Assembly (NCBI GenBank): GCA_902826035.1
Contig: CADEDG010000005.1
Location: 1 to 43,376 of the forward strand
Source: an uncultured Alphaproteobacteria bacterium
Lineage (GTDB): Bacteria > Pseudomonadota > Alphaproteobacteria > Caulobacterales > Aquidulcibacteraceae
DNA: 43,376 nt
Direction: 5' to 3'
The notes beneath the pieces are model-generated. The model was not told where the DNA came from and did no database searches. It saw only the letters and a program-made list of their open reading frames with translations. This document shows positions 32,486 to 41,559 of this stretch, piece by piece (the stretch's first letter is position 1; each line of letters opens with the position of its first letter). The position numbers and the translations under genes are program-made.

Positions 32486-33616
32486 ATGACATACGCAGCG
32501 ATCACCGGCTGGGGCGCGGCCATGCCCCCTTCCGTGCTCTCCAACGGGGACCTCTCCACTTTCCTCGACACCAACGACGAGTGGATCACCTCGCGCACCG
32601 GCATGAAGGAGCGCCGCGTCAGCCATATCAGCGGCATCGAGATGGCGGTCATCGCCGCAAAGCGCGCGATCGCCGCCGCCGGCCTCGAGGGCAAGGACAT
32701 CGATCTCATCGTCTACGGCTCGTGCAGCAATGACGAGCAGGTGCCTAACGCCAGCTCCGGCGTGCAAGCCGCCATCGGCGCCAAGCACGCCGCCTCCATG
32801 GACGTCAACACCGCCTGCACCAGCTTCCTCTATTCGCTCTCCACCGCCACGGCGCTGATCCGCACCGGCGTGGTCAAGAACGCGCTGGTCATCGGCGTCG
32901 AGATCATTTCGCCGTTCATGGATTGGGACAACCGCAATGTCGCGGTGCTGTTCGGCGACGGCTGCGCCGCGGTGGTGGTCCAAGCAAGCGAGCGCGAGGA
33001 AGGCGTCATCGGCGAACAGCTCGGCTGCCTCGCCGACGTGCGCCATACGCTGCGCGTGCGCGGCATGGGCACGGCTTATTGCAACCTCGACGTCACCGCG
33101 GGGACCACCTCATGGGATTTCGACGGTCAGGAAATTTTCCGCCATGCCGTGCAAGGCATGGTGCAAGCCAGCGCCGCGGTGATGAAGAAGTGCAGCGTGA
33201 CGCCCGACGACATCGATCTCGTCGTCCCCCACCAAGCCAATTTGCGTATCATCGAAGCCGTTGTGAGCCGCGCCGGCGTGCCCATGGATAAAGTAATGCT
33301 CACCGTGCAGCGCTACGGCAATATGAGCGCAGCCACCGTGCCGGTTGCGCTTGCCGAAGCGGTTGAGAGCGGCCGCGTGAAACCGGGCAGCCTCATCCTT
33401 ATGCCGGCCTTCGGCGCTGGTCTCACTGTTTGCGCGCACCTCGTGCGCTGGGGCGAACGCACCACGCCGTTGGGCGTCAGCGACGCCGCCTTCCCGCCGA
33501 CCGCACGCACCGCGCTCGAGCAAGTTAACGCCATTCGCGCCAAAAAAGCCGAAGGCGCAGCGCGTTCGGCCGAAGGCATGCGCAATGCGAGATTGGTGGA
33601 GACCGGGGCGAAGTAG
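32486..33616 (+). CDS. 3-oxoacyl-ACP synthase III family protein
   Basis: Thiolase-fold condensing enzyme of the FabH/KAS III family, 376 residues. Catalytic triad intact: Cys111 in VNTACTSF, His in PHQANLRIIEA and Asn in QRYGNMSAATVP. Start MTYAAITGWGAAMP and NDEWITSRTGMKERRV are standard FabH patterns. It is about 50 residues longer than FabH at the C-terminus (TTPLGVSDAAFPPTARTALE onward), and it is not in a fatty-acid operon. Expected to condense an acyl donor with malonyl-ACP, or to act as a specialised KAS III. Start ATG at 32486. Convergent with galE, divergent from higBA. Confidence 0.9.
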   Translation: MTYAAITGWGAAMPPSVLSNGDLSTFLDTNDEWITSRTGMKERRVSHISGIEMAVIAAKRAIAAAGLEGKDIDLIVYGSCSNDEQVPNASSGVQAAIGAKHAASMDVNTACTSFLYSLSTATALIRTGVVKNALVIGVEIISPFMDWDNRNVAVLFGDGCAAVVVQASEREEGVIGEQLGCLADVRHTLRVRGMGTAYCNLDVTAGTTSWDFDGQEIFRHAVQGMVQASAAVMKKCSVTPDDIDLVVPHQANLRIIEAVVSRAGVPMDKVMLTVQRYGNMSAATVPVALAEAVESGRVKPGSLILMPAFGAGLTVCAHLVRWGERTTPLGVSDAAFPPTARTALEQVNAIRAKKAEGAARSAEGMRNARLVETGAK

Positions 33617-33633
33617 CGCCTGTGCGCGCGACC

Positions 33634-34620
33634 TCAACCGAACACGCGCCCTTCCACCTCCCCATGCCATTCCCACGCATCCGCGATGATCGCATCTAAC
33701 CCCCGCGTCGGCGACCAGCCAAGCTCGCGCCGCGCCAGCGCGTTGTCGGCCACCAAAGCTGGCGCGTCGCCGTCGCGGCGTGGCGCGGAAGACGCGGGCA
33801 CCTCTCTGCTGGTGACGCGCGCAATCGCTGCAAGCAATTCGCGCACGGTGACGCCATCGCCGGTGCCGAGATTGGCGGCGAACGATTCGCCGCCCGCAAG
33901 CAATCGCTCCGCGGCGCGCACGTGCGCATCGGCTAAATCGAGCACATGAACGTAATCGCGAAGGCAAGTGCCATCGCGCGTATCGTAGTCATCTCCGAAA
34001 ATCTTGAACCCCTCGCGCCGCCCCAGCAGCGTGAACAAGGCGAGCGGAATCGCATGCGTCTCCGGCGAGTGGCGCTCGCCAATGCCTTCCCTCGCCGCCG
34101 CGCCCGCTGCGTTGAAATAACGAAGGTGCGCGAACTTCAGGCCGTAGGCGCGCGCGAAATCCTGGTTTGCGCGCTCGATGGCGAGCTTGGTCCAGCCATA
34201 GGGGTTCAGCGGATTTTGCGGGTGGGTCTCGTCCATCGGCAACTGCAGCGGCGCGCCATAGGTCGCACAGGTGGACGAGAACACCAGTGCGCGGCAATGC
34301 GCTTCGCGCATGGCGTTCAGCAGCGTCAGCGAGCCGACAAGATTGTTGTCCCAGAAGCTCGCCGGGTCCTTGACCGATTCCCCCACCTCGATCAGCCCCG
34401 CGCAATGCAGCACGAGGTCAGGCCGGTGCTCGGCGAACGCTGCTTTCATACGCGCGGCGTCGCGGATGTCGCCCTCGACCAGCGGGCCCCACTTAACGAA
34501 TTGCGCATGGCCGTTACTGAGATTGTCGTAGACCACCGGCTGGTGGCCGGCCGCCGCCAGCGCCAGACAGCAATGCGCGCCGATATAGCCAGTGCCGCCC
34601 GTGATCAGAATTGTCGCCAT
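33634..34620 (-). CDS. galE: UDP-glucose 4-epimerase
   Basis: Interconverts UDP-glucose and UDP-galactose using tightly bound NAD. 328 residues. Visible: ITGGTGYIGAHCCLAL, YDNLSNGH, SSTCATYG, the catalytic Tyr and Lys in NPYGWTKLA, RYFNAAGA, and RDYVHVLDLADAH. Start ATG at 34620; a second in-frame ATG 7 codons upstream is less likely. Divergent from pgi with only 28 bases between the start codons, so the two share a compact promoter region. It provides UDP-galactose or UDP-GalNAc for surface polysaccharide. Very secure family, substrate breadth unknown. Confidence 0.95.
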   Translation of the reverse strand: MATILITGGTGYIGAHCCLALAAAGHQPVVYDNLSNGHAQFVKWGPLVEGDIRDAARMKAAFAEHRPDLVLHCAGLIEVGESVKDPASFWDNNLVGSLTLLNAMREAHCRALVFSSTCATYGAPLQLPMDETHPQNPLNPYGWTKLAIERANQDFARAYGLKFAHLRYFNAAGAAAREGIGERHSPETHAIPLALFTLLGRREGFKIFGDDYDTRDGTCLRDYVHVLDLADAHVRAAERLLAGGESFAANLGTGDGVTVRELLAAIARVTSREVPASSAPRRDGDAPALVADNALARRELGWSPTRGLDAIIADAWEWHGEVEGRVFG

Positions 34621-34648
34621 CGCCGCCGCCTGATAGAGCATCGCTCAT

Positions 34649-36154
34649 ATGAACGCCAACCAAAACCAGGCCTGGAACGCAATCGCCGCAGAGGCCGAAC
34701 GCCTCAAGCGCACCACATTGCTCGACCTGTTCGCCGCCGACCCGGCCCGCGCCGAGGCGCTCACTTTCACCGCGCCACACCTGGTCGCGGATTTTTCCAA
34801 ACAGCGCATCGATGCGCCAGCGCTGGCGGCCATGGCGCAGCTTGCGACTGCGATGGATTTCGAAGGCTGGCGCGAGAGGATGTTCGCGGGCGACATCGTC
34901 AACACCACCGAAGGTCGTCCGGCCATGCACTGGGCTTTGCGCGCCAGCGACCCGCCGCCCGAGATTCGCGCGGCGCAAGCGAAGATGACCGCCTTTGCGC
35001 AGCGAATTCGCCGCGACGTGGATTCAGTCGTTCATCTCGGCATTGGCGGCTCCGATCTGGGCCCACGGCTCATCATCGACGCACTCGGCGCACACCGCGT
35101 CCGCGGGATGACGATGCGCTTTGCAGCCAATATCGACGGCGCTGACGTGCGCGACGCCATTGAGGGTCTCGATCCCGCGCGCACGTTATTGATCGTCGCT
35201 TCAAAGACGTTCACCACTCAGGAGACGCTCGCCAACGCCGCATTCGTGCGCGCCTGGGGTCCTGCACACCTCGCCGCCGCCACCGCCGCGCCGGACAAAG
35301 CCGTCGCCTGGGGCGTGCCGCGCGACAATGTATTTCCGTTCTGGGATTGGGTTGGCGGAAGATATTCGCTGTGGTCGAGCGTTAGTCTTTGCTGCCTCAT
35401 CGCGCTGCCGAGCGGCATCTTTCACCGCCTGCTCGCGGGCGCGGAGGAGATGGACTCCCATTTCCGCACCGCGCCATTCGCTCGCAACCTGCCGGCGCTT
35501 TCCGCCGCCATCCAGATGTGGAACCGCGAAGCGCTGGGGCATGGCGCGTATGCGCTCATCCCCTATTCCGAACGCTTACGCCTGCTGCCGGCGTACATGC
35601 AGCAGCTGGAGATGGAATCGAACGGCAAGGGCGTTTCGCGCGACGGCGATAAGCTCTCGCGATCCGCGTGTGGCGTGACCTGGGGCGCGGCGGGGACGAA
35701 CGCGCAGCATTCCTTCTTCCAATTGCTACATCAGGGCGTCGAGGAAATTCCAGTGGAATTGATCCTCAATGCCGGCGCCCACGAAGGCCCGCCCAGCCAT
35801 CGCGCCAAAGTGTTCGCCAACGCGCTGGCGCAAGCGCGCGCGCTCATGGTGGGAAAAGCGTCGAGCGAGCCGCATCGCGCATTTCCTGGCGACCGCGCCT
35901 CGACATTGATGGCGATCGACGCGCTTTCTCCGGAAGCGCTCGGCGCATTGCTCGCGTTCTACGAGCACCGCACCTTCACGCAGGCCGTGCTGGCTGGAAT
36001 CGACCCGTTTGACCAATTTGGTGTCGAACTCGGCAAGGAAATGGCGAACGCGCTGCTGCCCACGCTTGAGGGAGGCGCGGCGCCAGCGGACATCGATGCG
36101 AGCACGGCGGCATGGCTGAAGCGATTGCGTGCGCAGCGGGGGAACGCCCCTTGA
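34649..36154 (+). CDS. pgi: Glucose-6-phosphate isomerase
   Basis: Interconverts glucose 6-phosphate and fructose 6-phosphate in the cytoplasm, linking glycolysis to the GlmS and Ugd branches. 501 residues. Visible: VVHLGIGGSDLGPRL-type phosphate loop (HLGIGGSDLGPR), SKTFTTQETLANA, MESNGKG with catalytic Glu, GTNAQHSFFQLLHQG with catalytic His, and a terminal Lys-containing EFGVELGK. It is about 40-50 residues shorter than the E. coli enzyme, mainly in the N-terminal part, but catalytic residues are present. Start ATG at 34649 overlaps the shared promoter region with galE. A small lipoprotein gene follows 49 bases on. Confidence 0.96.
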   Translation: MNANQNQAWNAIAAEAERLKRTTLLDLFAADPARAEALTFTAPHLVADFSKQRIDAPALAAMAQLATAMDFEGWRERMFAGDIVNTTEGRPAMHWALRASDPPPEIRAAQAKMTAFAQRIRRDVDSVVHLGIGGSDLGPRLIIDALGAHRVRGMTMRFAANIDGADVRDAIEGLDPARTLLIVASKTFTTQETLANAAFVRAWGPAHLAAATAAPDKAVAWGVPRDNVFPFWDWVGGRYSLWSSVSLCCLIALPSGIFHRLLAGAEEMDSHFRTAPFARNLPALSAAIQMWNREALGHGAYALIPYSERLRLLPAYMQQLEMESNGKGVSRDGDKLSRSACGVTWGAAGTNAQHSFFQLLHQGVEEIPVELILNAGAHEGPPSHRAKVFANALAQARALMVGKASSEPHRAFPGDRASTLMAIDALSPEALGALLAFYEHRTFTQAVLAGIDPFDQFGVELGKEMANALLPTLEGGAAPADIDASTAAWLKRLRAQRGNAP

Positions 36155-36203
36155 GCTGCGTGGCTTTGATTGCTAGCGGGTTGCTTAGACAAAGGGGGCC
36201 TGA

Positions 36204-36554
36204 ATGAAGTTCGGAAAAATGACGATCGCGTTTGTTTGCGCCGCGTTCCTGGGCGGGTGCGCAAGTATGATCACGGGCGGACCGCTGATCCGCGAAGGCG
36301 AGCCGACTGGGATTATTGAGGTCGTAAACGGGTCGAGCCGCAATGTGGATGTAGTGTTGATCTCGGCCTGCAGCGCCTCGACCTATGGCCTGAACCGCCT
36401 GCCGGATGGGGCGGCAATTTCGCCGGGCCGCAGCTATAGGTTCACTGTGTCTGCGGGTTGCTGGGATGTTGGCGCGGGCGTCATCGGCTTCGGCGACGCA
36501 TACCAGCGCATGAATGTGAGCCCCGGCGGCGGCGTGCGCTACACGGTCAATTAG
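36204..36554 (+). CDS. Small hypothetical lipoprotein
   Basis: A 116-residue protein with a lipoprotein signal ending in LGGC (Cys19), so it should be anchored in the envelope. The mature part is a compact beta-rich domain: GIIEVVNGSSRNVDVVLISACSAS in pieces, then ISPGRSYRFTVSAGCWDVG and a strand RYTVN at the end. Two cysteines (SAC and GCW) could form a disulfide. No family recognised. Stop overlaps the stop of the convergent decarboxylase-like gene by 4 bases. AAGGGGG about 12 bases before the ATG could act as a ribosome site. Confidence 0.8.
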   Translation: MKFGKMTIAFVCAAFLGGCASMITGGPLIREGEPTGIIEVVNGSSRNVDVVLISACSASTYGLNRLPDGAAISPGRSYRFTVSAGCWDVGAGVIGFGDAYQRMNVSPGGGVRYTVN

Positions 36555-37780
36555 CGCCCATACCCCGGCGCTGGCATCGGCGTTGCGTCACCTGCGTCCT
36601 CCATCGAGGCGGCGAGATCGGCAAGGTAGGCGTCGGCGACTTCCGCGTGTTTGGGCGACAGCATCAGATGCAGGCTCGGCGGATCGACGTTCGCCGCGGT
36701 GATCCAGCCGCGCGCGTACAAGCCGCGCAGGATGGCCATGCAATCGAAACTGTCATGGGTGAACGAGACGATGCCAAGCTGGGGCACGCCAAGCACGCGA
36801 AAGCCGAGCTTTCGCACACCGGCCTCGATAGCCTCGCGCGCCTGCACGACAAGGGCTTGCTTGGCGCGATAGCCCTCGATTCCAAGATAATTGAGCACCG
36901 CCCACGCCGCCGCGATCGCACCGCCGGGCCTGGTGCCAGCGAGCGTCGGCGTCAACATGCGGCCCATCGGCCACGGCCCGGCGTCGAACAGCATGTGCTG
37001 CTTCATTGCCGCGTCGCGAAACAACAAGGTCGACGCGCCCTTCGAGCAATAGCCGTATTTGTGCAGGTCCGACGAAATCGAGCGCACGCCGGCGACGCGG
37101 AAATCCCACGCCGGGAGCACCGCGCCATTCATCTCCACAAACGGCGCCAGGAAGCCGCCGACGCAGGCATCGACGTGCAGCCACAGATTTTTCCGCAGGG
37201 CGACCGCGCTCAATTCCTCGAATGGATCAATCAAGCCGAACGGAAAGCATGGCGCCGAACCGACCAGCATGATCGTGTTGGCGTCGCACACCGCTTCCAT
37301 TGCCTCAGCGTCGGCGAGCAAATTCTTTGTCGGTACGCGGCGAATTTCGAGATCCATCATCATCGCCGCCTTGTGAAAAGCGGGATGCGCGGTGAGCGGC
37401 GTCACCAGATTGCCCTGCCCCGACATACCGCCCGCCCGCGCGAAGTCGCGCGCCGCCTTCACCGCCATGACAATGGAATCGGTGCCGCCGGAGGTCATGA
37501 GCCCGTCGGCCCCTTCCGGGGCATGCAGCAGGGTCAGCGCGTGGCCGACCACCTCCCGCTCCATGCGCGCCAACGAGGGGAAGGCCGCCGGCCCCAGGCC
37601 GTTCTCCTCGGAGAACAAGGCATAGGCCGCCTTCTTCACCCGCTCGACGTCCTCGCCGGCGTTGAAAACGTAGAGGCCGGTGCGGCCGTCGCGCCATTTG
37701 ACGTCGCCGGACGCCATCGAGCGCATGCGGGATTCGAGCTCTGGCCAGGGAGACCCGGCGCTGGGGAGGGGGACATGCAT
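36551..37780 (-). CDS. PLP-dependent lyase, sphingosine-1-phosphate lyase/group II decarboxylase type
   Basis: Fold-I PLP enzyme of 409 residues. Lys241 in SSDLHKYGYCSKGAS is the Schiff-base lysine, and Asp204 in WLHVDACVGGF pairs with the pyridine nitrogen. The GGTDSIVMAVKAARD loop (98-112) binds the phosphate, followed by HPAFHKAAMMM. DLHKYGYCSKG closely follows the THKYG-x-x-KG pattern of sphingosine-1-phosphate lyases, with no membrane anchor, as is usual in bacteria. Glutamate/aspartate decarboxylase-like activity is the alternative. Some alphaproteobacteria make sphingolipids, which would give it a substrate, but no sphingolipid gene is in the window. Convergent with the small lipoprotein gene. 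Confidence 0.88.
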   Translation of the reverse strand: MHVPLPSAGSPWPELESRMRSMASGDVKWRDGRTGLYVFNAGEDVERVKKAAYALFSEENGLGPAAFPSLARMEREVVGHALTLLHAPEGADGLMTSGGTDSIVMAVKAARDFARAGGMSGQGNLVTPLTAHPAFHKAAMMMDLEIRRVPTKNLLADAEAMEAVCDANTIMLVGSAPCFPFGLIDPFEELSAVALRKNLWLHVDACVGGFLAPFVEMNGAVLPAWDFRVAGVRSISSDLHKYGYCSKGASTLLFRDAAMKQHMLFDAGPWPMGRMLTPTLAGTRPGGAIAAAWAVLNYLGIEGYRAKQALVVQAREAIEAGVRKLGFRVLGVPQLGIVSFTHDSFDCMAILRGLYARGWITAANVDPPSLHLMLSPKHAEVADAYLADLAASMEDAGDATPMPAPGYGR

Positions 37781-37949
37781 GGGTCCGTTTTGGGCCCTGT
37801 GCGGCGTCCAAGCAACACGACGCCAACGGTGGTCACCCTTGCAGGTCTACTGATGCGGAGCCGAAATTACCGTGCTACGCTTAGCCGGAAACCAATATTG
37901 CCCCGGGGACCGCGTCACCAGCGTGACCAGGGGGAGAGGGGACGATCAG

Positions 37950-38180
37950 ATGTCATCGTGGTTTGTAGATAAGCTGGGGCCAAATCCCCTTTCGGGAGCG
38001 CCGGGCGCCCCGCCGCAAGCGCAAGCTGGACGCGCCGCCCCGCCGCCGCAGCAGGCCGCGCGAGCCGCTGCGCCGGCGCCCCAAAGCGGTACTCGACCAA
38101 CCTCGCACGCCACCCCTCCCCGGGCCGCAGCCCCGCCTCCCGAACCGGAACCGCCAAAGAAGAAGAAGGGCTGGTTCTAG
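37950..38180 (+). CDS. Short Pro/Ala-rich protein with KKKKGWF tail
   Basis: A 76-residue, almost certainly disordered protein. It starts MSSWFVDKLGPNPLSG, continues with a Pro/Ala/Gln linker and ends EPEPPKKKKGWF, a basic run capped by aromatics. ATG at 37950 follows a purine-rich GGGGGAGAGGGG, 8-9 bases upstream, a strong ribosome site that supports translation. No family recognised. It fits between the divergent PLP-lyase gene and the convergent glmM. Possibly membrane-surface or polymer binding through the KKKK-GWF end. The function is unknown. Confidence 0.6.
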   Translation: MSSWFVDKLGPNPLSGAPGAPPQAQAGRAAPPPQQAARAAAPAPQSGTRPTSHATPPRAAAPPPEPEPPKKKKGWF

Positions 38181-38202
38181 CCGGTTGGGGGCCGCGGGCG
38201 GA

Positions 38203-39564
38203 TTACGCCGCCTTCGCCGCCGCAACCACCGCGCTCTTCACGCCGCCAACTACTTCCCGCACCAGGGCTTCATCGTCGCCTTCGGCCATGATCCGCACCA
38301 GAGGCTCGGTGCCGCTTTTGCGCACCAGCAAACGACCTTTGCCTTCGAGCCGCTGCTCGCCGGCCTTGATCGCCTCCTTGACGCTGGCGGCGTTCATCGG
38401 ATCTTGCTTACCGCGTTCGTAGCGCACGTTTTCGAGCACTTGCGGCGCGGGCTCGAACATCTGGCATACCTCGCTCGCGGGCTTCCCCTGCTGTACGATG
38501 ACCGCCAGCACCTGCAGCGCGGCCAGCAGGCCGTCGCCGGTGGTGGAGAAATCGCTCAGAATGATGTGTCCCGATTGCTCTCCGCCGACATTATAGCCTT
38601 TGGCGCGCATCGCTTCGGTGACGTAGCGGTCGCCGACCTTGGTGCGTTCGAGCTTAAGTGACAACTCCTTCAGGAAACGCTCGAGCCCAAGATTGCTCAT
38701 CACTGTGGCGACGATCCCGGGTTTGGTCAGCAGGCCCGATTGCTTCCAACTTTTTGCGATCAGCGCCATAAGCTGATCGCCATCGATCGATTGGCCCTTC
38801 TCATCCACAATCGCCACGCGGTCAGCGTCGCCATCGAGCGCAATGCCGATGTCGGCGCGATATTTGAGCACCGCTTCTTTCAGCGCGCGGGTGTCGGTGG
38901 AGCCGACTTCCTGGTTGATGTTGAAACCGTCGGGTTCAATGCCAAGCTTGATCACTTCTGCGCCAAGCTCATAAAGCGCCACCGGCGCCACTCTGTAGCC
39001 CGCGCCGTTCGCGGCATCGATCACGATGCGCAAGCCCTTCAGCGTCAGGCCTTTCGGGAACGTCGCTTTGACGATCTCGACATAGCGCGCTTGCGCGTCG
39101 TCGATGCGGCGGGCGCGGCCGAGCTTTTCCGGCGCCGCCAAGTGGGTGTCGAGCGCGCTGTCCATCAGGCGCTCGATCTCGATCTCTTCCTGGTCGGAGA
39201 GCTTGTAGCCGTCAGGCCCGAACAGCTTGATGCCGTTATCGGCGAATTTGTTGTGCGAGGCCGAAAGCATGACGCCTAGGTCGGCGCGCAGGCTGCGCGT
39301 CAGCATCGCCACGGCCGGCGTCGGCAGCGGCCCGAACAGCACCACATCCATGCCCGCCGCAGTGAATCCCGCGGTCAGCGCCGGCTCCAGCATGTAGCCC
39401 GAAAGCCGCGTGTCCTTGCCGATGACCACCAGATGGCGCCGGTCGTGGGCCGACATGAAACGCTTGCCCGCGGCCAGCCCCACCCGCATCGCCACTTCCG
39501 GGGTCATGGGATAGATGTTGGCGGTGCCCCTGATGCCGTCCGTGCCGAAATAGGCCCTGGTCAT
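38203..39564 (-). CDS. glmM: Phosphoglucosamine mutase
   Basis: Converts glucosamine 6-phosphate to glucosamine 1-phosphate, second step to UDP-GlcNAc. 453 residues. Visible: start [16 protein letters not shown], phosphoserine loop [15 protein letters not shown], metal loop DGDADR, specificity loop [12 protein letters not shown] (GEQSGH is diagnostic of GlmM) and C-terminal [12 protein letters not shown]. Start ATG at 39564 chosen by family match; the frame is open upstream without similarity. Divergent from glmS, the preceding enzyme, with 171 bases between. Secure assignment. Confidence 0.97.
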   Translation of the reverse strand: MTRAYFGTDGIRGTANIYPMTPEVAMRVGLAAGKRFMSAHDRRHLVVIGKDTRLSGYMLEPALTAGFTAAGMDVVLFGPLPTPAVAMLTRSLRADLGVMLSASHNKFADNGIKLFGPDGYKLSDQEEIEIERLMDSALDTHLAAPEKLGRARRIDDAQARYVEIVKATFPKGLTLKGLRIVIDAANGAGYRVAPVALYELGAEVIKLGIEPDGFNINQEVGSTDTRALKEAVLKYRADIGIALDGDADRVAIVDEKGQSIDGDQLMALIAKSWKQSGLLTKPGIVATVMSNLGLERFLKELSLKLERTKVGDRYVTEAMRAKGYNVGGEQSGHIILSDFSTTGDGLLAALQVLAVIVQQGKPASEVCQMFEPAPQVLENVRYERGKQDPMNAASVKEAIKAGEQRLEGKGRLLVRKSGTEPLVRIMAEGDDEALVREVVGGVKSAVVAAAKAA

Positions 39565-39678
39565 AAATCGCTCCACAAGTCCGTCGCATGTTGAAAGACT
39601 AATTGAGGTGCAAATCAATGCCGCGCGCGCCATGAGTGCGGCGAGATCGGCACGAAACGGCGATCTCCCCAATGGAGG

Positions 39679-39704
39679 TCCCGGATTGCGCTCCGCGCGT
39701 CCGG
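39679..39704. repeat. Half copy of the palindromic element
   Basis: TCCCGGATTGCGCTCCGCGC followed by GTCCGG matches the outer part of the 16095-16202 element (reverse complement) with few differences. It lies in the glmM-glmS gap. The other half is missing, so it looks like a decayed copy. Confidence 0.45.
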
Positions 39705-39735
39705 CGATTCTCTTTAACCAACGCGGGTCCATTGC

Positions 39736-41559
39736 ATGTGCGGCATTATCGGCATTCTGGGAAGCAAGGCTGTCGCGCCAAGGCTGGTGGAATCGCTCAA
39801 GCGGCTTGAATATCGAGGCTACGATTCCGCCGGCGTCGCGACGCTTGAAAACGGCAGAATCATGCGCCGACGCGCCGCCGGGAAGCTCGCGAACCTGGAG
39901 GCCGAACTCGCGGCATCGCCGCTATCGGGGGTTTCCGGCATTGGACACACGCGCTGGGCCACCCACGGCGCGCCCACCACCGCCAACGCCCACCCGCACG
40001 CGACCGATAAGGTCGCGATAGTCCACAACGGCATTATCGAGAATTTCCGCCCGCTGCGCGAGGAACTGATGCGCGCAGGCCACAGATTCGCATCCGAGAC
40101 CGATTCCGAAGTGATCGCGCATTTGATCCACGAGGGTCTCGATCGCGGGCAGAGCCCAGAACAAGCCGCCATCGCCGCCGTGCGACGTCTCGAGGGCGCG
40201 TTCGGCATTGCGTGTCTGTTTGCTGGGGAAGAAGACGTGCTGATCGGCGCTCGCAAGGGCAGCCCGCTCGCGGTCGGCATCGGCGATGGCGAGATGTATC
40301 TCGGCTCCGACGCCATCGCGGTCTCCCCGTTCACCACCCGCGTTATGTTCATGGAGGAAGGCGACATCGCGATCCTCTCGCGCGACAAGGCCAAGATCAT
40401 CGACGCCAACGGCGCGGTCGCGAGCCGCGAAGTGCATGTGTTCTCCGGCGCCGCAGCGGCGGTGGAGAAGGGCAACCACCGCCACTTCATGCAGAAGGAA
40501 ATCTACGAGCAGTCGGAAACCGTGGGGCGCACCCTCGCCCGCTACGTGAATGCATTCGAAGAATGCGTGCAGATGCCCGATCTCGACGGCATCGATCTCG
40601 CCGCCGACAGCGCCTTCATCATCGGCTGCGGCACCGCCCATTATGCGGGGCGGGTGGCCGAATATTGGTTGGAGCAGATCGCCGGGCTGCCGGTGGAAAC
40701 CGACATCGCCTCCGAGTTCCGCTATCGCCGACCCGCCTTTGGCAAAAAGAGCTTCGGCGTGTTCATTTCGCAATCGGGCGAGACCGCCGATACCTTGGCG
40801 GCGCTGCGTTATTGCAAGGAACATGGGGTCAAGACGCTCGCCATCGTCAACGTCCCCGAATCGACGATCTGGCGCGAAGCCGACGCGCGCCTGCCGACGC
40901 TGGCCGGCCCCGAAATCGGCGTCGCCTCCACCAAAGCGTTCACCGCGCAGCTTTCGGCGCTGGCCGCGCTCGCCATCGCGGTGGGCCGCGCACGCGGCGC
41001 ACTCTCGAGCCAGGAGGAAAGCCGCTTGGTGCATGCGCTGATGGAGACCCCGCGCCTGATCGCCGAGGCCCTGCACGCTGAAGCACACATCGAGACCATC
41101 GCACACGAACTTAGCCACGCCCGCGATGTGCTCTACCTGGGACGCGGCATCCATTATCCGATCGCGCTAGAGGGCGCGCTGAAACTTAAGGAAATTTCCT
41201 ACATTCACGCCGAGGGCTACGCGGCGGGAGAGCTCAAGCACGGACCGATCGCGCTGATCGACGAGGGGACCCCGGTCGTGGTCGTGGCCCCGCACGACGC
41301 GCTGTTCGAAAAAGCCCTCTCCAACATGCAAGAGGTTGCAGCGCGGGGAGGAAAACTCATCCTGATCACCGACCCTGCAGGTGCTGCCGCAGCCGGCGAA
41401 CTTGCCAGCCACATCATCCTCGCCCCCGCGTGCGACCCCTTCATCGCCCCGCTCGTTTACTCAATTCCAATCCAGTTGCTCGCCTATCTTACCGCAGTGC
41501 ATAAGGGCACCGACGTGGACCAGCCACGGAATTTGGCGAAGTCGGTGACGGTGGAATGA
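39736..41559 (+). CDS. glmS: Glutamine-fructose-6-phosphate aminotransferase
   Basis: Makes glucosamine 6-phosphate from fructose 6-phosphate and glutamine, the entry to amino-sugar synthesis. 607 residues. N-terminal nucleophile Cys2 after Met removal ([10 protein letters not shown]), glutaminase motifs RWATHGAPT and HNGIIENF, then two SIS domains ([47 protein letters not shown] in pieces) and the conserved end AKSVTVE. Length is standard. Stop overlaps the start of the next oxidoreductase gene by 4 bases (ATGA), tying GlmS supply to diaminosugar synthesis. No glmS ribozyme is expected or seen outside Firmicutes. Confidence 0.98.
   Translation: MCGIIGILGSKAVAPRLVESLKRLEYRGYDSAGVATLENGRIMRRRAAGKLANLEAELAASPLSGVSGIGHTRWATHGAPTTANAHPHATDKVAIVHNGIIENFRPLREELMRAGHRFASETDSEVIAHLIHEGLDRGQSPEQAAIAAVRRLEGAFGIACLFAGEEDVLIGARKGSPLAVGIGDGEMYLGSDAIAVSPFTTRVMFMEEGDIAILSRDKAKIIDANGAVASREVHVFSGAAAAVEKGNHRHFMQKEIYEQSETVGRTLARYVNAFEECVQMPDLDGIDLAADSAFIIGCGTAHYAGRVAEYWLEQIAGLPVETDIASEFRYRRPAFGKKSFGVFISQSGETADTLAALRYCKEHGVKTLAIVNVPESTIWREADARLPTLAGPEIGVASTKAFTAQLSALAALAIAVGRARGALSSQEESRLVHALMETPRLIAEALHAEAHIETIAHELSHARDVLYLGRGIHYPIALEGALKLKEISYIHAEGYAAGELKHGPIALIDEGTPVVVVAPHDALFEKALSNMQEVAARGGKLILITDPAGAAAAGELASHIILAPACDPFIAPLVYSIPIQLLAYLTAVHKGTDVDQPRNLAKSVTVE

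Noticed and set aside
33946-35145. Antisense/alternate frame of 399 codons over galE and pgi
   Set aside because: Overlaps both well-supported enzymes and has low-complexity Arg/His content.
36458-37972. Antisense open frame of 504 codons opposite the PLP lyase
   Set aside because: No recognisable motif; it is the shadow of the lyase gene.
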